Source of the DNA: Eutreptiella sp. 'Long Island Sound 2002'
Taxonomy: Eukaryota; Euglenozoa; Euglenophyceae; Eutreptiales; Eutreptiaceae
NCBI GenBank assembly: GCA_964036045.1
Contig: OZ038395.1
Location: forward strand, 7,708,755-7,772,754
Direction: 5' to 3'
Length of the DNA: 64,000 bases
The first letter of the stretch is position 1; each line of letters begins with the position of its first letter. Both the position numbers and the translations under genes were made by a program. Shown one piece after another: positions 31,165 through 41,793 of the stretch. A model generated the notes under the pieces. That model was not told the origin of the DNA. It searched no databases and saw nothing but the letters and a program-made list of their open reading frames with translations.

Positions 31165-31375
31165 CCCAGCAAGTCACACATTGGTGAGCTAGCACCCATG
31201 GCCTTGTGTGACATTCACGTTGCGGGTTGTGGTGAGCACCTCCCAGCCTGGGGTCTTCGTGATGACCGCATACCGGGCACTGATCAGGCCGTCAGGGGAG
31301 GACGCCATGGGCAGAAGTTGCATTCTGGATTCCCCCCCAGGCAGGTGGATGCCTGCTTGTCATAGCAGAAGGTTC

Positions 31376-31452
31376 AAAGGCGAGAGGCCAATAGGCGCCG
31401 TCACAGGTTAACAGAGCCAACCACCAAGGCCTTGTGCCAACCCCCCCCCCCT
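31376..31452 (+). repeat. Family B copy 7 (5'-truncated)
   Basis: GGCGAGAGGCCAATAGGCGC, then AAGGCCTTGTGCCAA and twelve C. Confidence 0.75.
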
Positions 31453-31552
31453 CCAGTGCCACCCCCCCCCCCCCCCCCCCCCAGTGCATGCCCGGGGAAG
31501 TCAAGACCGCGCTGCTGTTTGCGCTTCTGTGGAGCTGCATGGCGCTCCGCCG

Positions 31553-31630
31553 TGGCAGAGGGCTTGCACTCCGCACTGAAGATGCCACTTTTGCAGACCA
31601 GGGTTCGAATCCTCCTGAGCACAATTTTTT
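31553..31630 (+). other. tRNA-like sequence with Pol III signals
   Basis: A-box-like TGGCAGAGGG at 31553, a CTGAAGA seven-base loop on a 3-bp stem (31573-31585; would be a Phe GAA anticodon), exact B box GGTTCGAATCC at 31602 and T6 at 31625. The acceptor stem does not pair well, so a tRNA pseudogene or SINE head is more likely than a functional tRNA. Confidence 0.3.
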
Positions 31631-32655
31631 GCTCCCCCCCCCCCTCCCCTACACATTACTGCCGTGTGGATCCTGAGTGCATTGGTGCCATGACCCACTG
31701 CCAATGGAGGACCAGAGACGGTGGGCCAACACAGCGGCCTGAGGGATCTTTGTGAGGGGCAAGACATAGATTGACACCGCCAACTGCCAGGAAGGCAGCA
31801 ATATCCGAGGGGTTTGTCCCAACGCCCACCACCCAAACCTCACGCTGCCAGGGACGGGGTCCAGAACTGAACTGCCCCCCTGTGCCCTGCACCATTTTGA
31901 GACCTCCGACCAACAGTTTGCCGACGTCTGCCAAAGAACAATGGACAACAACGCCATACAACACGTGAAGTTTGGGCTGAAATGGGCCAAACGTGGGAGG
32001 CAGGGTGTTCGCCAGGGAGATGGGGTTTTCCTCTCGGTTCTTCTCGTGTTGTTGTTGAGGGGAGTTTGATTCAAGTCTGGGACCACTGCAGTAAACCGTC
32101 AACCCCCGGCGGGTGTTTGCCAACTGCTGGTGATCAATCCCCAGCCGCCCACGGTCCACCGCCAACCTGCACCAGTGAGGATGTGTCAGTGCACCGCCGG
32201 CACGCGCCGGGCAGGCTTTTGGGCCTGAATGCCGGCACCTGATGGATTTCACTTCATTTCACTTCATATTTCACTTCATTGCATCATTGATTTGATTTGT
32301 TTATGATGTGTTTTTGGATGATCAGGTCCTTATGTCATTCGTTGATTTGGCTTTATTTGTTTTTGTGATTTGTTTATTCTTCCATGCCGCAATCACACGG
32401 TGACCAGCACAGCAAACCTCGTCTCCGATTGACCCAGGAACCCTCGTCGGCAGAGGGTAACACACTCCCAACGTGGGATGACTGCCCCCCAGGATGGGGA
32501 AATGTCAGCCCTTTCGCCAGTTCGTTCATTGTCTGCCTGTGTTGCCTGATGCCGACGGACGGTAGCAGACGCCCCAAAATGAAAGGGGGCAGGGCGGGCT
32601 GCGCAGCTTGTGAACGTCGGCGGCAATGCCACTCCTCGTTCCCCCTCGTCTCCAG

Positions 32656-33096
32656 GAGCGCGATGCGGTGACAGAGGGGCGTCCACCACGAACGTGGCCC
32701 TGAACCTCACCGCCTCCGTCAGCTCCGAGTGCTACACCCCACGACTCCAGAAGTCCTACCTCACCGACGGCATGGCCGACGGCTGCCCCGGAGGGGACCT
32801 GTATTACTGGCACTCCTGCCAGAACAGCAACGAGGAGTGGGCCTCCCTGGATCTCTCGAAGGACTACTGCGTGCGCGACGTCACGTTCGCCCACCGGTGC
32901 GACTGCTGCGGCTACCGGAGCGAGGGCATCTTTGCGGAGGTGTTGACGTCCTCCGGGTGGCAGCCGTGCGGGGGGCTCGCGCCCAGTGGGCTGACCGGGA
33001 AGTACTCGTTCAGCTGCGCTCTGGTGGGCCGTGAGGTCCGCCTCCGTAGATACGGGGAGATGAACATCGTCGAACTGGAGGTGTATCCGCAAAAAG
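32656..33096 (+). CDS. Exon 19: F5/8-type C / fucolectin-like discoidin domain
   Basis: A phase 1-1 exon of about 147 codons. NVALNLTASVSSECYTPR is the classic NvALgkpA-x-SS opening. The DG turn YLTDGMADGCPGGD, EEWASLDLSKDYCVRDVTFA, GYRSEGIFAEVLTSSGWQPC, VGREVRLRRYGEMNIVELEV follow. Ends and length fit one whole domain. Extra Cys pairs (CDCCG) are unusual. Donor AAAAAG|GTCCGC. Confidence 0.85.
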
Positions 33097-33639
33097 GTCC
33101 GCGCCGCGCGTCTGCGTGTTGCTCCCGCTTTCCGCGCGGAACTGTCTGTCAACGATTGCCGCGCGCCGAGAAGGACGCAGGGATGGAGATGGGCGTGATT
33201 GGCTGGTGAGAGTGGAAGGGGTGCAGCCCGACGACGACATGACGCAAACGCACTCTGACTGAACTGACAGCAACAACACCCCCACAGCCCCGCCCCCCCC
33301 CCCCCCCCTCGGACCCCCCGCCCCCTTGACTCTGATGACAACAGCAGCAGCAGCAACAACAATCCTCCGGACTTGTTGGGTCAGGCTGAGGTGGGGGTAA
33401 CAGTATGGAATACGATAGCAGTGCGACGCAACACATGTTTGGTGGTGTACCGGGCTTGCCAGGCTGTCCGAACCGTGTCCAGGGTACAACATAACAACTG
33501 AAAAGTGAGGCCTTTTTGCCCATCCATTTCTGTTCTCCTCTGGCTTTCATCAAAGGCCAGTCGTTAGTCTGAGACCTGGTGCCGTCGTTGGCTCGTGATG
33601 GTGCCTTGTTTTGTGCTGGACCCCCCCCCCCCGACCCAA

Positions 33640-33790
33640 AAGCAGCTAAAGTCGCAGGGTCTCGCTCTGACAGTGCATGCCTCGCACACCCATTCGCATT
33701 GTTCCTCTTTCCCACTCCATTCCCGGTCGGTGGCTGTGGGCAAGTCAACCAAAGGTGTCACCTACACACCTTCGCTTCGCTCGCCTGTTA
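33640..33790 (+). repeat. Family I copy 3
   Basis: TCTCGCTCTGACAGTGCATG, CATTGTTCCTCTTTCC, ACCAAAGGTGTCACCT, CCTTCGCTTCGCTCGCC parallel the 4190 and 42270 copies. Confidence 0.5.
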
Positions 33791-34319
33791 ATTGGATCCC
33801 CCCCCCCTCCCCCCTCCTAATTGGGCTTCAAGGGCCGGAGGACGTCTGCAATTGCTCCAAAAAAAGGATTTTACCCAAAATTCAGGCCATTTCAGTGTAC
33901 CGCTTCGCCCCCCAAAATAGTCTGTTCCGAACCCATGTCACTAAAGCCCCCTCCCCCCCATTTGTATCACATTGCCCACGTCAGAAGTGGTGGTGAGCAC
34001 CCTCCAAACTGCACTATCATGGCACTGACTGAACGTGAAGCGGGCGAGCGCCGGCATGCGGGGGCCGCCCCAGGGGCAGAAGCAGCAGTCACGAGCGGAA
34101 CGACGACTTTCCCACTCTCTCCCGACGAAAATCCTTTTGCCCCTTGGGTTGGGACGTGCAATGGAAACAATTCATTCCTGAAGCCCCAAACCAGTGCGTA
34201 CCCCCGAAAGTCCCTACCACATTTACCCACACCACATTTACCCACACCATTTATTGCCCCCCCCCCCCCCCCCACTCTAATTCTCAAAGGGTCCCCCTCC
34301 CCACGGGCCCTCTCCGTGC

Positions 34320-34508
34320 CAGGCCTTTGCTTCCTGGGGGCGGGGGCTGGGGGTGACCCCCTGCCCTGGTGAGGGGATCTCAGTAGGATCCAGCCCCACA
34401 TGCCAGTCAGCTCAGTAGGAAGGAGCCCCGCCCTATGGGCAACGGAGTAGGACCCAGCGCCATCCACAAGGCTCCTCGCTAGGAACCCGCCCTGACCCCC
34501 CCCCCCTC
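34320..34508 (+). repeat. Family G copy 2
   Basis: CTCAGTAGGATCCAGCC, GCTCAGTAGGAAGG, GGAGTAGGACCCAGCGCC, CGCTAGGAACCCGCCC, then C run. Confidence 0.6.
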
Positions 34509-34596
34509 CCCCGCTAAGCAAAGGCCTGCTCCGTGCCCAGACCCTCGCGCTCCGATCGCCCGGTCCCGATCCTGCGTGGCCGATGCCTTTCCCCAG

Positions 34597-35124
34597 GAAT
34601 GCTGAGCTTCGCGGACGTCCCAAGAACCACCGAGTTCTGCCACCTGGACTCCAGCGAGACCGGGCCCACCTTCTGCAACCTCTGGACCACCGCGGGCGGG
34701 GACTTCCTCTGGCGGCTGCGGAGCTCCGGGGGGACGCCCAGCAGCTCCACCGGCCCCAGCTCCCTCCCCCCGAACGGCGCCTCGTACCTGTTCATCGAGG
34801 CCAGCTCGCCCAACTACTCGCGCAAGACCTCGTACCTGACCTCCACGGACGCCTGGTGGTCCGGCGTCAGCTTCGAGTACCACATGTACGGCAGCAACAC
34901 TGGGTCCCTGACCGTGCAGACGCAGGGCGCCAACGGCCTGTGGACGGACGCGTGGAGCCTGAGCGGGGCCCAGCAGGCCTCCGGCGCGGACGCGTGGCGG
35001 GAGGCGGACGTCCTGTTCAGCGCCTCGTGCCGGGCCGTCCGGTTCGTGTCGGTGACGGGCACGGGCTACCGCGGGGACACTGCGATCGCCAATATCGTGT
35101 TGCGACACGGGGAGCCTTACGTTG
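34597..35124 (+). CDS. Exon 20: MAM-like domain
   Basis: A phase 1-1 exon of about 176 codons. It reads CHLDSSETGPTFCNLWTTAG, DFLWRLRSSGGTPSSSTGPS, SYLFIEASSPNYSRKTSYLT, WWSGVSFEYHMYGSNTGSLT, then the closing strands VRFVSVTGTGYRGDTAIANI. The FEYHMYG-x5-L-V motif and the acidic, Trp-containing start are diagnostic of MAM adhesion domains. The internal ATG at 34599 follows the acceptor by two bases and is not taken as a start. Donor TACGTTG|GTACGC. Confidence 0.85.
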
Positions 35125-35476
35125 GTACGCTCTGCCCCCCCCTTCCCGCCCCACCCCCCAAAAGAAAAAACAAAAAGAATTGGCAAAAGGACGGGACTTG
35201 CTGCGCGCCACCGATGTGCCAAACTTGGGGATCCGGAACCACCTAGCCCTCTGTTGCTTATCCCACATCAGATGTGGTGGTGAGCACCCTCACGGTCACG
35301 CTTTGCGGTCAAGGGAATGGATTCGTGTGAGGCACCGCAGGCGGGATGCCAAGGCGCAGATGCAGCACGAGCAGAGGGGCAACGGTCGCACTCTCATCTT
35401 TCGATCTTTCGAGGGGCAGTTTTGGAAAACTTGTTTGTCCGTGGCTTTACCAGGGCGGTCGTTAAGGACGTCCACT

Positions 35477-35552
35477 GTTGTTGTTGTTGTTGTTGTTGTT
35501 GTTTTTGTCGTTGTCGTCATTGTTGTGGTTGTTGTTGTTGTTGTGGTTGTAG
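35477..35552 (+). repeat. (TTG)n microsatellite, short
   Basis: TTG units with GTC and GTGG interruptions. Confidence 0.9.
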
Positions 35553-36260
35553 CGGTGTAGCGGTGGAGCACCTGTTCTTTCTTGCGCGGCTGCGCGTCCT
35601 CCCCCAGGAAGACACAGCACAATCCTCGCAACACTGTTTGTCCCTTGGACCCAAACAGCGACGCTACACCGTCTCACTGCAGCTCACCTTGTGCCATGGA
35701 TGCATGCCAATTGGTGGCTTTGGGTCGACATTGGTGTAGGTCACTGAGGCCAGCCGCCTCGGTGCATAGCCTTTGACCTTGGTGCACAAGCGGCACTGCA
35801 AGGGCTCTCGAACAACAGCTCAAAACCGAGCTTTCCAAACCAAGTGCACGGTATCGCAGATGATGCCGTCGTGGATCCCCGTCGCTTGCTGTGCACATCT
35901 CGACCTCGAGTTTCTCAGATCAGGCCTCATGCTATCGCATGTGTGCCAGCGTGCAATACACTGGCAGCCTGCTGATCACACCTCGGTTACTTCATGTGCG
36001 GGCGCCCAAAGGCGCTGTCGCGCTTCCCAGACCATGTGCAAGACCTTGCTGTTGAACTTTTTCTGGTCTGTTGCTTGCACATGCTGATCACATCGCGACC
36101 TCGAGTTTCCTGGATCAGGCCTTGATCCCAACAAAGGCCTGCCATTCACACCTCGGATCCGCAGGAAGGCAAGAGGGCCTTACGCCGCTGGACAGAGCTA
36201 CTTTCTCCACTCTTCTATAGCCCTGCCAGCAACCGTAAGGGTGCTGTGTCCCTAGGCGAG

Positions 36261-36328
36261 GTGGTTGTGGTTGTTGTTGTTGTTGTGGTTGTTGTTGTTG
36301 TTGTTGTGGTTGTTGTTGTGGTTGTTGT

Positions 36329-36372
<44 letters not shown>

Positions 36373-36471
36373 TGGTTGTTGTTGTGGTTGTTGTGGTTGT
36401 TGTTGTGGTTGTTGTTGTGGTTGTTGTTGTGGTTGTTGTTGTGGTTGTTGTGGTTGTTGTTCTTGTTGTGG

Positions 36472-36526
<55 letters not shown>

Positions 36527-36616
36527 GGTTGTGGTTGTGGTTGTGGTTGTTGTTGTTGTTGTTGTGGTTGTGGTTGTGGTTGTGGTTGTGGTTGTGGTCG
36601 TTGTTGTTGTTGTTTA
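36261..36616 (+). repeat. (TTG)n / TTGTGG microsatellite, about 355 bp
   Basis: Over 100 TTG-type units with regularly spaced GTGGTTG variants. Asymmetric strands: the + strand has almost no A or C. Confidence 0.95.
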
Positions 36617-36680
36617 TGTTAATTTCCTTTTGCCCTAAGCACTTCCCCCAGGGACCGCTCCCGTTACCGCCGCTACACTT

Positions 36681-36714
36681 AGTCACTCCCTGTCCCTCCG
36701 GTCAGGGAGTGACT
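36681..36714. repeat. Perfect 12-bp hairpin
   Basis: AGTCACTCCCTG and CAGGGAGTGACT with a ten-base loop, followed by GATTTTTAAT. Confidence 0.9.
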
Positions 36715-36804
36715 GATTTTTAATCCCCCCCCCCCCCCCCGGGACTCTGGTACGGACTCTGGTACGCCTGGACCTCAACAGTGCGCCGGCTGGTCAGGAG
36801 CTGC

Positions 36805-36860
36805 TGTCGGTTACCGGCCAACCGGCGTCGGTTGACTCTCAACCGCCGTCGGTTGACGCA
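36805..36860 (+). repeat. Family E tandem block
   Basis: GTCGGTTACCGGCCAACCGG, GTCGGTTGACTCTCAACCGC, GTCGGTTGACGC. Confidence 0.6.
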
Positions 36861-37145
36861 GCCCCGCCACCCAAGACCGGGGGCGGGGTGTGGGGGTGGG
36901 GGGTATCTCCAATCAGGACCCCGGTGCAGACCAACAGCCTGGCCACCGATGGTGTGGGGGGCGTGGGGTGATTGCAGGTCTGTGGCAGAGAGTGCAATGC
37001 CTGTTGGCTCACAACTGCAGCCGCCGCCCCCGTGGCGTCCACTCACCTGCCAGCGCTGACACAGGCTTCACATGCAGGACAGCCCTGCTCTCCTCATGAC
37101 ACTGCAGTCCCTCCGCTCGGTAGTAGACGCTGACAGGGCGCCTTG

Positions 37146-37387
37146 CAGGGATGCATTTGAAGGGGGGTTTGGCACAAGGCCTCATTGCATTGGAATGCCC
37201 CCCCCCCCACCTTTTCAGGGCGTCCAGCCTATGCCCAGCCACTGTCTCCCTGACGGCAACTGCCAGCCTCAATGGCATTTGCAACCGACAGTAACCGCCC
37301 CCAACCGCTTTGGCAACCTCCTCCAACCGCCTGTCTAACCGCCTCTGGGGCCGCCTCTGAGGTCCCTTCCCTTCTGATGCATCCCTG
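37146..37387 (+). mobile_element. MITE-M copy directly upstream of exon 21
   Basis: 242 bp with both termini (CAGGGATGCATTTGAAGG and CCCTTCTGATGCATCCCTG). Flanks GCGCCTTG and GCCCCTTC agree at 6 of 8 positions, a probable eroded TSD. Ends 36 bp before the acceptor; CTAAC at 37335. An inverted fragment of family B (GGTTTGGCACAAGGCC, 37166) is embedded. Confidence 0.82.
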
Positions 37388-37423
37388 GCCCCTTCTCTCC
37401 CCCCCTCTCCGTCCCGCGCGCAG

Positions 37424-37858
37424 GCCCCGTGTACGTCATCCGGCTTACGCTGCCGGCGTCCGCGGGCACCGACAACGAGCTCCACATCCGCGAGCTGGAG
37501 GCGTACGACGCGGCAGGCGCGAAGCTGGACCTCCGCATGGCGGACCCCCCCACGGACCCCGCCGGGCCCATGCAGCCCCACGAGCCGAGCGCGACCATCG
37601 ACGGGGACTACACCACGGCGTACCTGAGCAGCGTGGCGGCCCCCGGCGCCGCCACGGACCGATGGCTGGAGTGGGTCGTGCCCAACGGCTACCGCCCGGC
37701 GACCGTCAAGGTCTGGAACCGCGACGACGGGTACCAGCGGCGGTTGATCGACGCGGTGCTGGAGGTCAAGGTCCGGGAGGCCGGCGGTGTGGACAGCCCG
37801 CCGATCCAGACGGCGGTGGTGCACGTGGAGCAGGACGAGTACACCTTCGACGTATCGG
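37424..37858 (+). CDS. Exon 21: discoidin-like domain
   Basis: Phase 1 in. It shows GPVYVIRLTLPASAGTDNEL, HIRELEAYDAAG, SATIDGDYTTAYLSS, TDRWLEWVVPNGYRPATVKV, WNRDDGYQRRLIDAVLEV, a divergent F5/8 layout with DGD turn and WNRDD strand known from protist proteins. Two donors are possible: GTATCG at 37852 (phase 0) or GTCTGT at 37859 (phase 1). I use the second because exon 22 needs phase 1. A MITE ends 36 bp before the acceptor. Confidence 0.8.
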
Positions 37859-37964
37859 GTCTGTGCCCCCGCGGTGATCGGTGTTGTTTTTTTGGGGGGG
37901 GCTCAGGACGCTGGATCCCCCCCCCCCCCACCTCTGCGGCAGCAACGCCCGTGTCGGAGCGACG

Positions 37965-38117
37965 ACCACTGGGCTCCGCGAACGCGGAAACAACACCAGC
38001 AGGAGCACCGGCCGCAGCGGCTCACAGAACGCAGCGACCCGACGCAACATGCGAAGGGGAGAATGGGTGACTGTCCAGGGCCCCGTAAAGAAACTGCCAC
38101 CCGACGGAATGCCACAC
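37965..38117 (+). repeat. Family A copy 8 (5'-truncated)
   Basis: From ACCACTGGGCTCCGCG to GGAATGCCACAC. Flanked by related GCAACGCCCGTGTCGGAGCG and GCAGCGCCCTTGCCGGAGCG. Confidence 0.8.
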
Positions 38118-38424
38118 AGGGCCCGCCCCCCCCCCCCCCCCCGCGAGGGCAGCGCCCTTGCCGGAGCGACAGTAGGTGTGATTTCCGCAACTTTCGGAAC
38201 CGTGTCCTACTTTGCCTTTTATAAATACGCCCCCGTGTCAGAGCAATGGAGGGGGGTGTTGCATTCAAGGTCCCCCGCTCCCCACCTCTCGCAGTTTTCT
38301 GAACCCGCCCTCCTCCCCGCAACCCAACGGGCGGACCACCGACCCACCGATCCACAAGTGGAGGATGCCCTCCTCAAAAGGCGTGCACGTACGTACCCCC
38401 GGACGTACCCCCCGGCAGAGTGAC

Positions 38425-38943
38425 TCAATTTGATGGCATACCCCCCGCTTCCAGAATCCCAAGCCTACGCTCGTCCGGAGCAACAGTTTTTTCGCGGTGC
38501 AGTGGGTTGTACCAATTCGCCAAGTTGACGGGTTGAAGGTTCCCGATGATGTGTAGTCCAACTGCTCGGCTGAATGAGGAATACGCCGGTAGAAGAATCG
38601 CGAGACCGTTCTCCGAAAGTTGTCGAGAATTTCGCAAATTGCCCCAATTGATATGCCAAGTCAAATACGCCACAAAAAAAAACAGAGCAACAGCCAACAG
38701 TTTGTCTGTCAGAATTTCCTGGTTTTTTGTGTCCACTGATGGCGTTTGGTTCGCAGTGCTCTGCGTTGTGCCGTCGAGTGGTTCCCGGCATTGGGCAGTG
38801 TGCGAGAAGCAGCACGTGTATAGGGCAGCCGTCCCACTCTCACAAACTACAGATATTTCTCCCCCGTGGCTTGTGACAAGGAATGCAAACCATCCTTCAA
38901 CCCCCCAACCAGCGCGTGCACGCGGAACCACCAACCGGCGCAC
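38425..38943 (-). other. Antisense open frame in an A+T-richer island
   Basis: 172 codons, ATG at 38943. One hydrophobic run (KLLAVALFFFVAYLTWHI) followed by a tail with NWGNLRNSRQLSENG. Composition differs from all exons and from neighbouring repeats. No family recognised; it could be a nested gene, an insert or chance. Confidence 0.25.
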
Positions 38944-39639
38944 TCACTGAGCCCCCCCCCCCCCCACGCCGCGTTCCGCGTCGAGGTTCAGCGCTGAACC
39001 GAAATGCCCCTTGGAGAGGTTGGAGTCTGATGCCATTGGCGGAGGTTCCACGGCACCCCAACGCAGAGGGAACCCCATCCGGGCCCACCACGGGTTTAGG
39101 CATAAGCAAAGTGGGGTTTGGGGGGGCTTCCTCCACGGGTTTAGGCATCAGCAACGTGACCCCCCAACGCACAGGGGGCCTGTGGGGTTTGGGGGGGGCT
39201 TCCTCCCGGACCACCGGGTCCCGGAGGGCCAGTGGCTGCGCCCCCTGCGGGGGAGGGGAGGCAACGGGCGCACCCCACGTGACCAGGCCCATGGCCGGGG
39301 CAAACGACCCTCGACGCGCGGTCGCACGTGCCGCGGTGGGCGGTGGCCTGCCAGTCGGCGCGACGCGTGCGCTGCGGCGATGCGGTGGGGGGCAGAGAAC
39401 TCATGCCGCAGGTACGGGTCGTGAGCCGGGCGCCAGTGCACCACATGTCGCCGCCACCCCCCCCCCCCCAGTAGGCCCCTCGGTGATCCAAAGGAGGAAC
39501 ACCGGGTGCATGCCCTCACTCCTTCTTCCAGAAGAACGGTGCCTGAGGTCTTTGTTAGGCCACTGGCGAGCCATCTTGTTGTCGCGTGCTCGCGCCCTGT
39601 CGTCAGCCGTGTTCTTACTCGAGGGGGTGGGGGGGTGGG

Positions 39640-39952
39640 GAGGCAGGCTATGGACGGCCTGTGGACAGAGGTGCGTGGACAGCAGAAACAGTCAAACGAC
39701 CCCACCAACAACCAGCACATCCTCAATACGTAAATTATTGGGCGCCGCTGACGTGCAAACGGCACATCCCGCCACATTCAGCACAGCCCCAGCACACCAA
39801 CCACTGGGCTCCGCGAACGCGGAAACGACACCAGCAAGAGCACCGGCCGCAGCGGCCGACAGAAAGCAGCGACCCGACGCAACGTGCGAAGGGAAGAGTG
39901 GGTGACTGTCCAGAGCCCCGTAAAGGAGCAACAACCCGACGGACTGTCACAC
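39640..39952 (+). repeat. Family A copy 9 (near full length)
   Basis: GAGGCAGGCTATGGACGGCC to GGACTGTCACAC, with G runs at both ends. Confidence 0.83.
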
Positions 39953-40017
39953 GGGGGGTAGGGAAGTATTAGAATGGCATGCAGCATCGGAGGAGGAGGG
40001 TCACCCCCCTCCCCTCT

Positions 40018-40145
40018 GGACTCCCCCCCCCCCTCCAGACCAAAGTGACCATCGTGGGACAAAATGAAGTTTACCGTTGGGAAATGTGGTCGGGCCAATT
40101 TTGGTACCCACACTTTTGGGTCCCAGACCCCCCCCCTCCCCCCGC
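40018..40145 (+). repeat. Family D relative
   Basis: CCAGACCAAAGTGACCATCG, GGGCCAATTTTGGTACCC, TTTTGGGTCCCAGACC between two C runs; inverted partner at 28798-28940. Confidence 0.7.
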
Positions 40146-40324
40146 CCTTTCTAATACTTCGCTGGGGGGGGGGGTTGGCCTCTGCAGAGTGCAGCGTCCC
40201 CGATGTTGTTCATGGCGCACTTGACAAGGGGCGCAATGCACGGCGCATCGTGCCACGCGGGGGTCCGGGCGGCTGTGCATTTCCCCTCCCGCCTCTCTCT
40301 CATCGCATTGTGTTGTGTGCGCAG

Positions 40325-40480
40325 CCTGCTACGCCTCCCCGTGGGGGGCCTGGATGCCGTGCTCCGCCACATGCGGGCCCGGCACCCAAAGCCGCACCAG
40401 GATCCTGCACTCGGACGTCAACTGTCAAGGCAACGCCACCAACCAGACGCAGGCCTGCAACGATGCCGCATGCCCCATCC
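40325..40480 (+). CDS. Exon 22: complete TSP1 repeat
   Basis: A phase 1-1 exon of 52 codons that is exactly one thrombospondin type-1 repeat. It reads ACYASPWGAWMPCSATCGPG, then TQSRTRIL, NCQGNATNQTQACNDAACP. WGAWMPC carries the WxxWxxC C-mannosylation signature, and CSATCGPG the CxxS/TCxxG O-fucosylation signature. Acceptor GTGCGCAG; donor CCATCC|GTATGC. Confidence 0.88.
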
Positions 40481-40639
40481 GTATGCCCCTGCCGTGGCCC
40501 GTGTCTCGTCTGCCGTTGGATTTTGCATCGAGTTGTAGCAACTGTGCGAACGTGTGTTCCGAGCTGTGTTGTGTTGATGGGGCTGTTGATTGGGCTCATT
40601 TGTGGCCGCTGCTTTGTCTGTGTTGTGGAATGCCGTTGG

Positions 40640-40920
<281 letters not shown>

Positions 40921-41509
40921 TGTCCCCTGTACTCTGGAGCATCTGTTTTGGAGTGAGACTTTTATTCTTTTTTGGCTTTCTGTTTTGCGTATGACGAAGT
41001 GTGTGTGTGTGTGTGTGTGTGTCCTGGCGCGGCCAGACAATGCCACTGCTTTTGTTCTGACGGTGCCTGACGAGGATCAGTGCAAACAGGCCTTCTTGAC
41101 TGCTGCCTGTGTCCTGGCTGCCGCCCGTTTCGTTACGTACATCGTGTGTGTGCATCCACGCTGGGCTAAGGGTCGTTGGTTCATTTGTTTCCCACACGAA
41201 GTGTGTGTGCGCGTGTGGGTGTGTGTGTGTGTGTGTGTGTGTGGGAATACGATTTGTGTTGCGTTGCGTTCTGTACCGTCAAATGTGCCGTGAATCGTCT
41301 GTTTGTTGCTGCTTGACTTTGCTTTTTTGGATTGCTGCCATGCAAAGACGGATGGGGTGAGGTGCCCGTACCCGAGGTGATCGCTGTGCCAAACTGGGGG
41401 CCCAAGTCTGTCGTTGGGCGTTGCTGCCGCCGCCGCCGCCGCCGTTCGTGTTGCTGTCATGTTCACGGCTGTTGATCGACTTCATCGTAGCGGAGCACTG
41501 CTGCTGTTG

Positions 41510-41607
41510 TTGCCGTCTGTGGTGTTGGTGCTGTTTGTTGTTGTTGTTGTTCTTCGTGTCGTCGTCGTCGTCATCGTCGTGTTGTTATTGTTGTTGGCTT
41601 CTTGTCG

Positions 41608-41638
<31 letters not shown>

Positions 41639-41690
41639 CGGTGTTGGTGGTGGTGGTCGTGGTGGTGGTTTTGGCGGTGGTGCTGGTGGC
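41510..41690 (+). repeat. (GTT)n/(GTC)n/(GGT)n microsatellite
   Basis: Imperfect trinucleotide tract changing from TTG to GTC to GTT to GGT. Confidence 0.9.
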
Positions 41691-41793
41691 GTCAAGTTCA
41701 TTTTAGTGATTGATTGACACCGTCATCGTTGGGTGTTGCTGCCACTGCAGCTCCTGTTGTTTCCACAAGTCACCCCTCATTTGCTCCCGACAG

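Larger units (their letters stand above)
30185..32655 (+). other. Intron 18
   Basis: 2471 bp. MITE with TSD, family B copies 7, tRNA-like motifs, C runs, an AT-rich block with TTTCACTTCA repeats (32245-32385). A 296-codon open frame (30475-31365) is judged accidental. Confidence 0.65.
33097..34596 (+). other. Intron 19
   Basis: 1500 bp. Family I copy 3, C runs, a GTGGTGAGCACCCTC box shared with 35276 and 31229, CCACATTTACCCACA tandem (34217-34250), family G copy 2. Confidence 0.65.
35125..37423 (+). other. Intron 20
   Basis: 2299 bp. Two TTG microsatellites, a degenerate about 205-bp duplication (CGACCTCGAGTTT...GATCAGGCCT at 35899 and 36097), a 12-bp hairpin, a family E block and a MITE. 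Confidence 0.7.
37859..40324 (+). other. Intron 21
   Basis: 2466 bp. Family A copies 8 and 9, an A+T-richer island with an antisense open frame, a duplicated GGGTTTAGGCAT-AGCAA-GTG box with GGGGTTTGGGGGGGCTTCCT (39095-39210), and a family D relative. Confidence 0.65.

Noticed and set aside
30475-31365. 296-codon + strand open frame
   Set aside because: It runs through C-run and family B sequence, has no domain, and codon usage does not match the exons; length is explained by GC richness.
36246-36638. Poly-Val / Leu / Asn-His open frames
   Set aside because: Pure translations of the TTG microsatellite.
41035-41205. Possible extra exon (reads DNATAFVLTVPDEDQCKQ)
   Set aside because: A CAG acceptor exists, but no GT donor in a compatible phase before the TG tract; exons 22 and 23 already join in phase without it.
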